A program made the position numbers and the translations under genes. Below, piece by piece: positions 1 through 6,990 of a stretch of DNA of 53,392 nt. Position 1 is the first letter of the stretch, and every line of letters starts with the position of its first letter. Origin of the DNA: Lentisphaerota bacterium (GTDB lineage: Bacteria; Verrucomicrobiota; Lentisphaeria; Victivallales; Victivallaceae); the NCBI GenBank assembly GCA_015061745.1, contig SUWB01000018.1:1-53392 (forward strand), given 5' to 3'. The notes under the pieces were generated by a model. The model searched no databases. It was given only the letters and a program-made list of their open reading frames with translations, and was not told the origin of the DNA.

Positions 1-120
1 ACGATATCTTCATCCGGTATAATGAACTGCACTCAAGTTACTGAACCGCCGTATGCCGAACGGCACGTACGGTGGTGTGAGAGGACGGCTGTCCAAATAA
101 TGGACAGCCTCCTACTCGAT
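1..120 (+). ncRNA. Group II intron, 3' end (domains V and VI), partial
   Basis: The sequence folds into the two 3' domains of a bacterial group II self-splicing intron. Domain V: bases 45-53 pair with 68-76 (nine pairs, one G-T), followed by a two-base bulge (66-67), a four-pair upper stem (54-57 with 62-65) and a GAAC loop. This is the canonical domain V shape. Domain VI: 79-81 pair with 115-117, 82-85 with 110-113, and 87-95 with 101-109. A114 is left unpaired at the usual place of the branch-point adenosine. The intron should end at GAT (118-120), which fits the AY 3' end rule. The 5' domains and any reverse transcriptase/maturase gene would lie left of the window. No interrupted gene can be recognised downstream, so the insertion site is probably intergenic. 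The structural class is not assigned. Confidence 0.88.
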
Positions 121-172
121 TCTTTGGGGGAGATGCTTTTGCAGGAGAAAAAGGCATTTTTAAAATATGCTC

Positions 173-200
173 TTGACATTTTTATTTTTTGTGTTACATT
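173..200 (+). promoter_or_regulatory. σ70-type promoter for the EamA transporter
   Basis: A TTGACA -35 box (173-178) is followed after 16 bases by TACATT (195-200), 43 bases before the ATG at 243. It lies just downstream of the intron end and would drive the transporter and probably the following pilT-like genes. Confidence 0.6.
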
Positions 201-242
201 ATCCAAATACTGTTTTTGTTGATATAAAGGACGATTTTTTCT

Positions 243-1199
243 ATGACAGTTACAGCTGCAATTCTGATTTTTATTTCTGTATTTATGCACGTTGCCTGGA
301 ATATGCTTTCAAAATCCACCAGGCCCTCCACTGCTTTTTATCTCATTATGAATTTTGTAGGCGGGATTATCTGGCTGCCTTTTTTTATTCAAATTGCCCC
401 TTCTTTTTGGGGATTGCCTTGCCTGTTTTATTGGCTTCTGGCCGGAAGCTGCGTCTTTGAAGTCGTTTATATGTACGGCCTTGCTCACGGGTATAAAAAC
501 GGGGATATTTCTCTGATCTATCCCCTTGTCCGGGCTTTACCGGTGGTGATGCTGGCTGTCATTACCCTGGCTGCCGGTATAGGAAAACCCTTTGATCTGC
601 TCACTTTCGGCGGTATGGTGATGATCGCGGCCGGGTGCTTTATTATGCCTTTTGCTTCTTTCAGGAATATCTCTCTGCGTTCGCTTAATAAACTGGCTCT
701 GCTTTTTATTGCTTTGGGAGCCATTGGCACTACGGGGTATACTTTGTGTGACAGTCAGGCATTGAAGTTTCTGGTTTCTGGAAGTGCTCCTGTTTCAACC
801 TCGGTGACTTTGGGGTATCTTTTTCTTATTCAAATGGGGCTTTCTCTGGGAGAGGTGCCTCTGATTCTCTTTGACTCCGCTGAGAGAACAGCCTTTAAGC
901 AGTTTTGCGGAAAAAGCATTATTTATCCTGTAATTGCCGGTGTGTGCAGTTCCGGAGCCTATGCTCTTATTCTTTTTGCGATGCAGTATGTGACCAATGT
1001 AAGTTTTATTCAGGCGTTCCGGCAGTTGAGTTTGCCCCTGGGATTTTTGGCAGGAGTTATTTTTCTTCACGAAAAAAGTTCCCCTACCAAGGTGACGGGG
1101 CTTGCCCTTATTCTTACGGGACTTCTTATCACCACCGGCATCGTCCACTTGTTTTTTGAATACTTGTGCCGGATATGTGCCCAGATTTCAACAATGTGA
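243..1199 (+). CDS. EamA/DMT-family transporter
   Basis: A 318-residue, very hydrophobic inner-membrane protein with about ten predicted transmembrane segments. It has the two-fold EamA repeat typical of the drug/metabolite transporter superfamily, including an N-terminal helix with an AWN motif and a late half containing FRQLSLPLGF before the last helices. Members export or import amino acids, sugars or other small metabolites. The substrate cannot be read from the sequence. The ATG at 243 has an AAAGGA ribosome binding site at 226-231 and a promoter upstream. The gene ends 11 bases before the start of the next gene, so the two are probably cotranscribed although unrelated in function. Confidence 0.8.
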   Translation: MTVTAAILIFISVFMHVAWNMLSKSTRPSTAFYLIMNFVGGIIWLPFFIQIAPSFWGLPCLFYWLLAGSCVFEVVYMYGLAHGYKNGDISLIYPLVRALPVVMLAVITLAAGIGKPFDLLTFGGMVMIAAGCFIMPFASFRNISLRSLNKLALLFIALGAIGTTGYTLCDSQALKFLVSGSAPVSTSVTLGYLFLIQMGLSLGEVPLILFDSAERTAFKQFCGKSIIYPVIAGVCSSGAYALILFAMQYVTNVSFIQAFRQLSLPLGFLAGVIFLHEKSSPTKVTGLALILTGLLITTGIVHLFFEYLCRICAQISTM

Positions 1200-1210
1200 A
1201 AGGTTTGGTT

Positions 1211-2902
1211 ATGTTGTTAGACGTTCAATGGTTTATTTATGCACTGATCAGTAATGGTGCTTTGTCGCCTGAAGATGCTGTGGCAATCTATAATTCCCTC
1301 GGCGAGGAAGTGACTCTTGAAACTTATGCTCAGGCTCTGCTTGAACAAATGGCTGCCGGATACAGCGAAGAAGAACTGCCGACTCTCCTCGAACAGATCC
1401 AGGAGGTGGTCAACTATGCTGTCGCTCAGGGCGAAACCGGGGAGTGTCCTCCGCTTGAATTGCCTGAGCCCTCTGCTGAAGAAGCTGCAGCTCCGGCAGC
1501 AGCTGTTCCCCGGCAGAATTTTCCGCCGCCCCGGCGCAGCGGTGCAGTACCGCCTCCCAGACGTAATGCCGGTGCTCCGCCCCGGCGCGGAGGAACTTCC
1601 GCACGGCCTCCGCAGGCATCGCCTGATGCCGGAGATGATGATGAACCCGTGCGTAAGAAAGGCAGCAAAAGGGCCGGGCTTGTTATGGATACTCCCAGAA
1701 CTTTTGCTGACCTTGATATTGATTTTTCAGCGATCAACGGCTTTGAAGATCTGCCCAGCCTTTCAGATACTGCCTATCTGGATGACAGTGCCCTTGAAGA
1801 ACGGATGATCTATCTTCTGAGCTGTCTGCGCCATTTGGGATGCAGCGATTTGCATATTTCTGCCGGTTCTCCTCCTTTTGTTCGCCGCCAGCTGATAATC
1901 GAACGTATTGACAGCTATGTGCTTACTTCTGAAGATGCGGAAAGGCTCAATCTGTGCCTGCTTTCTCCGGAACGGAAGGCATTTTTTGTGAAAGAACAGG
2001 ATACCAGTTTCTCTCTTGAAGTGGGCTCCAACCGTTTCCGTGTTTGCCTTATGTACCAGAAAGATGGTATTTCTGGCAGTTACCGTCTTGTGCCTGACCA
2101 TATCTGCTCCCTTGAGGAGCTGGGATTTATGGATCGGGATGCCGCGACGATCAAAAGATTGTTGGACTACAACAACGGTTTGATCCTTGTGACAGGACCT
2201 ATCGGTGCCGGTAAGACCACCACCCTTGCGGCAATGGTCAACGTGGCCAATGAAAAACGTGAGGATCACGTTATCACTGTGGAAGAACCTATTGAAATCC
2301 TCCAGATGTCCAAGAAGTGTTCTGTCACTCAGCGTGAGATTGGAAAACATACCATTTCTTATCATTCTGCTCTCAAAGCTGCTTTGCGTGAAGACCCCGA
2401 TATCATCGTTGTGGGAGAAATGCACGACCTTGAGACCATTGAAAACGCTATTACCGCCGCTGAAACGGGACACCTTGTCATCGGTACGCTTCATACCGGC
2501 GATGCCGCCAACACCCTGAACCGTCTTCTGGATGTGTTTCCTCCCTCCCAGCAGGCTCAGATCCGTGCTATGACCGCAGGAAGTTTGCGGGGCATCATCT
2601 GTCAGAAGCAGATCCCCAACGGTATGGGGGGAATCGAACTTGTGTACGAGATCCTTATCAACTCTCAGGCGGTCGCCAATCTGGTCAGCGAAGGAAAAAC
2701 CTATCAGCTCAAAGCCACAATGGCAATCGGTTCAAAGCTGGGTATGTTTACAATGGATCAGCTGATTATGGATAAATTCAATGCTGGCCTCATTACCTAT
2801 GAAGCGGCTCTGGAACGTATGCAGGACAGTGAATCCATTGCTCAAATGGAACGTATGCACGCTATGGAAGAAGCGAAAAAGCTCGCTGCAGGAAAAAAGT
2901 AA
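1211..2902 (+). CDS. PilT-like type IV pilus ATPase with N-terminal extension
   Basis: A 563-residue cytoplasmic secretion ATPase of the PilT/PilU family. After an acidic and proline/arginine-rich N-terminal extension of about 200 residues comes the PilT-type domain: SDLHIS motif, Walker A GPIGAGKTTT, a Walker B/Asp-box region with DPDIIVVGEM, the His-box GTLHTGDA, and a C-terminal AVANLVSEGK that matches the AIRNLIREGK motif of retraction ATPases. The family powers pilus retraction. The extension and the altered P-loop (GxGAGKT rather than GPTGSGKST) suggest a specialised paralogue. An in-frame ATG at 1166 exists inside the preceding gene, but the ATG at 1211 is preferred because GAAAGG lies seven bases upstream. 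It is followed 18 bases later by a second PilT gene, so the two probably act together. Confidence 0.85.
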   Translation: MLLDVQWFIYALISNGALSPEDAVAIYNSLGEEVTLETYAQALLEQMAAGYSEEELPTLLEQIQEVVNYAVAQGETGECPPLELPEPSAEEAAAPAAAVPRQNFPPPRRSGAVPPPRRNAGAPPRRGGTSARPPQASPDAGDDDEPVRKKGSKRAGLVMDTPRTFADLDIDFSAINGFEDLPSLSDTAYLDDSALEERMIYLLSCLRHLGCSDLHISAGSPPFVRRQLIIERIDSYVLTSEDAERLNLCLLSPERKAFFVKEQDTSFSLEVGSNRFRVCLMYQKDGISGSYRLVPDHICSLEELGFMDRDAATIKRLLDYNNGLILVTGPIGAGKTTTLAAMVNVANEKREDHVITVEEPIEILQMSKKCSVTQREIGKHTISYHSALKAALREDPDIIVVGEMHDLETIENAITAAETGHLVIGTLHTGDAANTLNRLLDVFPPSQQAQIRAMTAGSLRGIICQKQIPNGMGGIELVYEILINSQAVANLVSEGKTYQLKATMAIGSKLGMFTMDQLIMDKFNAGLITYEAALERMQDSESIAQMERMHAMEEAKKLAAGKK

Positions 2903-2920
2903 AAGAAGGAAATTTTTAAT

Positions 2921-4072
2921 ATGGCTGACGAACCCATTATCAATCATTATCTGCGGCAAATGCTGGAGCTGGGCGGATCTGACTTGCATCTTTCCATCAA
3001 CTTCCCTGCCAAAGCCCGTATCCACGGCGGAATCCAGTGTCTTGACGATGAGGTGATTACTCCTGAAAAAATGGAGTACCTGATGAAAGAGATCTGTTTC
3101 CCGGAACACCGCTGGACAACTTTTATGAATACACACGATCTCGACTTTGCCCACGAGATCCCCGGCTTGGCACGATTCCGCTGCAACTATTTTTACAACT
3201 ATCACGGTATGGGCTGCATCTTGCGGCAGATTCCCAGTAAGATCCTGACTCTTGAAGATCTCCACCTGCCTGAAGTCCTCAAAGAAATTTGCGGTTTTCA
3301 CAGCGGGCTGGTGCTGGTCACCGGACCTACCGGTTCCGGTAAATCCACCACTCTTGCGGCTATGATCGACTACATCAACGCCACGATGAGCAAGCATATC
3401 ATCACTATCGAAGACCCTATCGAATTTGTGCACCAGAACAAACTGTGTACCATTGTTCACCGGGAAGTCGGTATCCACAGTCACTCCTTCCCCTCTGCGC
3501 TCCGGGGAGCTATGCGCTCCGACCCTGATATCGTGCTTATCGGTGAGATGCGTGAAAACGATACCATCCGTCTGGGACTGACTTGTGCCGCTATGGGTAT
3601 GCTGGTTTTTGGAACGCTCCATACCAACAACGCTCCCAAAACGGTTGACCGTATTATCGACGCTTTCCCTGCGGATGAACAGGCTCAGATCCGTACAATG
3701 CTTGCGGAGTGTTTGACGGGAGTTGTTTCCCAGCTGCTCTGCCGTAAGAAAGGGGGCGGCCGTGTGGCTGTTCACGAAGTGCTGCTGCGTACGGACGGTT
3801 TGCCCAACGTTATCCGTGAAGGTAAGATTTCCAGTCTGCGGACCATTATTGATGCTGGCGGTGACAGGGGAATGTGCTCTATGGAATCTTCCCTCGAAAA
3901 ACAGCTCCTTGCGGACAAGATCACTGCTGAAGAAGCCTATATGAAGTCCAGTGATAAAAACCGGTTCCGGGCAGCATACGAAGCTGAACGGGCTGCCGCT
4001 GAAGAAGCAGAGCGGCTGGCTGCGGAAGCTGCTGCAGCTGCGGCGGCAGGAAGTGAAGAAGCTCAGCAGTAA
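2921..4072 (+). CDS. pilT: PilT-family twitching-motility ATPase
   Basis: A 383-residue hexameric ATPase of the PilT/PilU type. Visible motifs in order are GGSDLHLS near residue 18, Walker A GPTGSGKSTT, IEDPIEF, DPDIVLIGEMR (Walker B), GTLHTNNA (His box) and NVIREGK, the AIRNLIREGK-like retraction motif. The length is close to the usual 345-380 residues. The excess is a C-terminal alanine/glutamate-rich tail of about 35 residues that is probably helical. The ATG has an AAGGAA site upstream. Together with the longer paralogue before it and the prepilin at 39135-39992, it indicates a type IV pilus or pseudopilus machine in this organism. Pilus assembly genes proper (pilB, pilC, pilQ) are not in the window. 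Confidence 0.88.
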   Translation: MADEPIINHYLRQMLELGGSDLHLSINFPAKARIHGGIQCLDDEVITPEKMEYLMKEICFPEHRWTTFMNTHDLDFAHEIPGLARFRCNYFYNYHGMGCILRQIPSKILTLEDLHLPEVLKEICGFHSGLVLVTGPTGSGKSTTLAAMIDYINATMSKHIITIEDPIEFVHQNKLCTIVHREVGIHSHSFPSALRGAMRSDPDIVLIGEMRENDTIRLGLTCAAMGMLVFGTLHTNNAPKTVDRIIDAFPADEQAQIRTMLAECLTGVVSQLLCRKKGGGRVAVHEVLLRTDGLPNVIREGKISSLRTIIDAGGDRGMCSMESSLEKQLLADKITAEEAYMKSSDKNRFRAAYEAERAAAEEAERLAAEAAAAAAAGSEEAQQ

Positions 4073-4078
4073 AAGCGT

Positions 4079-4624
4079 ATGTGGAAACTTTGGCTCAAGA
4101 TCTGCGGTGCACACCGTTCTGATGATCAAACTGAAGCGGCAGGGGTAAGTGAATTTTTTATCCCCAGGATGACCCGCAGTTTTTTTCTCAGGGCCGGAAT
4201 TGTGGCTGTCGCTGCGGCAGTCGTTTTCGGGTTTATCCTGCGTCCCTGTTTTATTGACGGGGGCAGTATGCTGCCTAATTGGCCGGAAAAAGGCTTTACC
4301 TTTTGTTTCAAATGGCGATATCTCTTTGCTCCGCCTCAGAGGGGGGATGTGGTTGTGGTGCGTTACAGCAGCCGTGTTTTCTTTCTCAAGCGTGTTGTGG
4401 GACTTCCGGGGGATACTGTGGCGTTTTTCCGGGGGCGGCTCATTGTGAACGGCAAGGTGGTCAAAGAGCCCTATGTGAAATATATTTCCAATTGGAATTT
4501 ACCTCCCCGCCAGGTTTCTCCCGGACACTTTTATGTGGTGGGGGACAACCGTTCCCAGCATATTTCAGCACATAAGTTCGGTCAGGTCAGAGCTTCCCGG
4601 ATTATAGGTGCTCCTGTTTTTTGA
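4079..4624 (+). CDS. lepB: Signal peptidase I
   Basis: A 181-residue S26-family peptidase that removes signal peptides from exported proteins at the outer face of the inner membrane. One transmembrane helix lies at about residues 36-56. It is followed by the catalytic serine in GGSMLPN, the QRGDVVVV box, the catalytic lysine in FLKRVVGLPGD and the C-terminal GDNRSQ box. It is at the short end of the family. The ATG at 4079 follows the pilT stop by six bases with no strong ribosome binding site, so translation may be coupled. An internal ATG at 4169 would remove part of the N-terminus but keep the helix. A terminator follows, making it the last gene of the unit. Confidence 0.9.
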   Translation: MWKLWLKICGAHRSDDQTEAAGVSEFFIPRMTRSFFLRAGIVAVAAAVVFGFILRPCFIDGGSMLPNWPEKGFTFCFKWRYLFAPPQRGDVVVVRYSSRVFFLKRVVGLPGDTVAFFRGRLIVNGKVVKEPYVKYISNWNLPPRQVSPGHFYVVGDNRSQHISAHKFGQVRASRIIGAPVF

Positions 4625-4643
4625 GCAGAACTTTCGGGGCAGA

Positions 4644-4673
4644 CGTCCTCCCTCCGGGGGGGGCGTTTTTTTT
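4644..4673 (+). terminator. Rho-independent terminator after lepB
   Basis: A GC-rich stem (4644-4652 with the G-run and CG ending at 4665) is followed by eight T residues (4666-4673). Confidence 0.7.
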
Positions 4674-4706
4674 GCTCAAGGCGGCTCAGGGAAGCCGCTT
4701 TGAGCA
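4673..4706. repeat. Long stem-loop between convergent genes
   Basis: Bases 4673-4686 pair with 4693-4706 with a single mismatch and a short loop, giving a 14-pair stem between lepB and the leftward MFS gene. It carries no T-tract on either strand. It may act as a transcription barrier or mRNA 3' end stabiliser rather than as a classical terminator. Confidence 0.55.
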
Positions 4707-4719
4707 TTCAGGCAGAACC

Positions 4720-5868
4720 TTACTTTATTCCTGCCTTGCGGAGCATAATTTGCTGCCCGATCAGGGCGCAAGCGGTCATAATGGCTCCGGCGATGAAGAT
4801 CCAGTGTGAACTTGCAGGGGTAATGAGTGCTCCTCCCAGCAAAGGACCTATGACACCGGTAGCTCCCACGATCGTTTCGTTCCCGGCTACATAGCGGGCA
4901 CTTTTTGTGGGGTGGACAAGGGAATGAAAGACAAAGAAAAAGAAGAATCCGCCTGAATAGATACCGACGAGCAATGCTGCAATCAGGAAGCTTGCAAAAC
5001 TGTTTCCGAAAGCAAACCCGAGCAGTGCGATGATACCGACACTGTTGAGCAATATTCCGGGAATCTTTTTATACATCCAGTTACGACTGAAGTAAAGCAT
5101 ATATCCGACAATACTCTGGGCAAAGCTGACCGCAGCAATAATGATGCCCATTTCCTCTCTGCTCAATTTCAGCACGGTGACACCTCTGAAAGGTCCCATT
5201 GTACGGACAAGAGCAATGACAACGCAGCCGATTCCGCCCACCAGATAGCCCATCCAGACCATATCCGGGTAGCGGGAGTAGTCCACTGTTTTTGCAGCTG
5301 ATTCCGGCAGGTTTTCCGGCTGCTGCGAAGTGCGCAGCCGGGGCAGAAATTCAAGGATGCAGAATCCCGCTGCCATAAGAATTCCTGCTGCGATACAGCA
5401 GCTAAAGGCCGTTTCAGGGGCAAGCAGTCCGAAAAGAATGGGACCCAGTGCAAAACCCATACTCCAGGAACCGGTGTAAAGAGCTGTTGAATGAACGATC
5501 CCTGACTTGCCGTCGGGAATATAACGCTTCATATACATCTGGAACGGAGTGAAAAAAAGTGCGCCGCAGCAGCCGGTGAGGATCAGCCAGAGGAACTGGG
5601 TGTACAATCCGTTGAAAACCAGAAACCCCAGGGAAACAAGGGCGATACCGATGCTGGAACCCACCAGAACTTTATGGGATTTTTCAGGTTTGATCACAAA
5701 GCCGCTGGTCAAAGCCAGAAGTGTATAGATGACAGCCCAGGCCGCCATCGTGGCTCCCACCATCCAGCCGGGAACATTAGCTCTGGAAAAACGGTCGGCG
5801 GCAATAAAGAGGAAGCCTCCCACAATAATGTCCATTACAAGAGGAAAGAGATAGATAAGGTTTCTCAT
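4720..5868 (-). CDS. MFS transporter
   Basis: A 382-residue major facilitator superfamily permease with about twelve hydrophobic segments and a central hydrophilic loop (around residues 180-205). It is the last gene of a leftward unit that starts with a GH2 enzyme (9399) and a D-threonine-aldolase-like enzyme, with only 20 bases between it and the aldolase gene. That context suggests uptake of a sugar or amino-acid derivative released by the other two, but this is inference and no substrate-specific motif is seen. Confidence 0.78.
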   Translation of the reverse strand: MRNLIYLFPLVMDIIVGGFLFIAADRFSRANVPGWMVGATMAAWAVIYTLLALTSGFVIKPEKSHKVLVGSSIGIALVSLGFLVFNGLYTQFLWLILTGCCGALFFTPFQMYMKRYIPDGKSGIVHSTALYTGSWSMGFALGPILFGLLAPETAFSCCIAAGILMAAGFCILEFLPRLRTSQQPENLPESAAKTVDYSRYPDMVWMGYLVGGIGCVVIALVRTMGPFRGVTVLKLSREEMGIIIAAVSFAQSIVGYMLYFSRNWMYKKIPGILLNSVGIIALLGFAFGNSFASFLIAALLVGIYSGGFFFFFVFHSLVHPTKSARYVAGNETIVGATGVIGPLLGGALITPASSHWIFIAGAIMTACALIGQQIMLRKAGIK

Positions 5869-5888
5869 TTATGACACATCTTTCAGAA

Positions 5889-6974
5889 TCAGAAAAATTT
5901 TCCACGCAGGTCAATGGCGATCTCCTCAAGGACCTCATCGCCCCGGCAGAGGAAAATGGAGTCGTGCAGATTGATGGTGGGATCACAATGGGGCAGTATC
6001 AGTTCCACCACCTCTCCCAGTGCAGGACGCTCCCCCTGAGGGAAATAGAGTCTGCCGTGTTCATCGCCGAACCATTCATAACGCCAGTTGGGAACGGGAA
6101 GTCCGGAACTCCCTTTACAGGGCGGTGCGTGAGGAGTGAAGTAAAGGGCTTTAAGGCCCGCATCAATGGTGACAAATTCCTTTTGATTGGTGCTGACCAC
6201 TGTGGAAAGACAGCTCAAGGCACAGGGGAATGCTTCGCCGACGCCTTCAATAGCGTAATATTCGTGATCCATCATACAATAGGAACCCACCTGGATATCG
6301 GTCAGTTCAGGGATCTCCACATCAAAGGCGGCAGTACCTGTTCCGGTACCGGTGAGAATGTCACAGGAAATGCCGTCTTTGCGCAGATTTCTGACAAGAG
6401 CGGCGGCTGTGCGCATAACTTCCACCGTTGCAGCAGAACGTTCCGCTGCATTGGTGACGTGCTGCAGATTTCCGGCGTAACACTGAATTCCGTGGAATCT
6501 CAAATTGGAACACTTGAGGATCTCTTTGACAAATTCGGGTACGTCCTCAAATTCCACGCCGGTGCGTCCCATATTGGGATTTACATCGGCAAGAACATCA
6601 AAGGGGATCCCGCAGGCGTTGAGGGCTCGCAGATTTTCCACATTGTCAACGGTGATCCACAAGCCGGGATGAGCATATTTCAGCTCGGCAAGGCGTTGGA
6701 TACGGGCAGGTGCCACCACCGGAGAGGTAAGCAGCACATTTTCAATGCCTTTTTTGAGCAGGACTTCAGCTTCACCCAGCTTTGCTGCGCAGACTCCGGC
6801 ACAGTTGCCGGCCTTGAGCTGCCGTTTGGCGATTTCAGAAGACTTGTGGGTTTTGGCGTGGGGACGGAGCTTTTTACCCGCCCGGGCAGCCAGAGAAGCC
6901 ATATATTCAAGAGCGTTGTTGAAACGTTCAAGATCCAGTATCAGTGCCGGAGTCGGCAGTTGATTTCTTTTCAT
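5889..6974 (-). CDS. D-threonine aldolase-like PLP enzyme
   Basis: A 361-residue fold-type III (alanine racemase-like) PLP enzyme. The N-terminus TPALILDLERFNNAL and the RPHAKTHKS segment with the Schiff-base lysine match the D-threonine aldolase/3-hydroxy-D-aspartate aldolase family. The C-terminus has the metal-site region LPHCDPTINLHD. Such enzymes cleave D-β-hydroxy-amino acids to glycine and an aldehyde, or dehydrate them. The gene lies 16 bases after a GH2 enzyme and 20 bases before an MFS transporter, all leftward, so it belongs to a small catabolic operon. The exact substrate is unknown. Confidence 0.82.
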   Translation of the reverse strand: MKRNQLPTPALILDLERFNNALEYMASLAARAGKKLRPHAKTHKSSEIAKRQLKAGNCAGVCAAKLGEAEVLLKKGIENVLLTSPVVAPARIQRLAELKYAHPGLWITVDNVENLRALNACGIPFDVLADVNPNMGRTGVEFEDVPEFVKEILKCSNLRFHGIQCYAGNLQHVTNAAERSAATVEVMRTAAALVRNLRKDGISCDILTGTGTGTAAFDVEIPELTDIQVGSYCMMDHEYYAIEGVGEAFPCALSCLSTVVSTNQKEFVTIDAGLKALYFTPHAPPCKGSSGLPVPNWRYEWFGDEHGRLYFPQGERPALGEVVELILPHCDPTINLHDSIFLCRGDEVLEEIAIDLRGKFF

Positions 6975-6990
6975 AGTTACAGAGCTTTAC

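Noticed and set aside
1166-1210. Upstream start of the first PilT-like gene
   Set aside because: It overlaps the EamA gene and has no ribosome binding site; ATG at 1211 has one.
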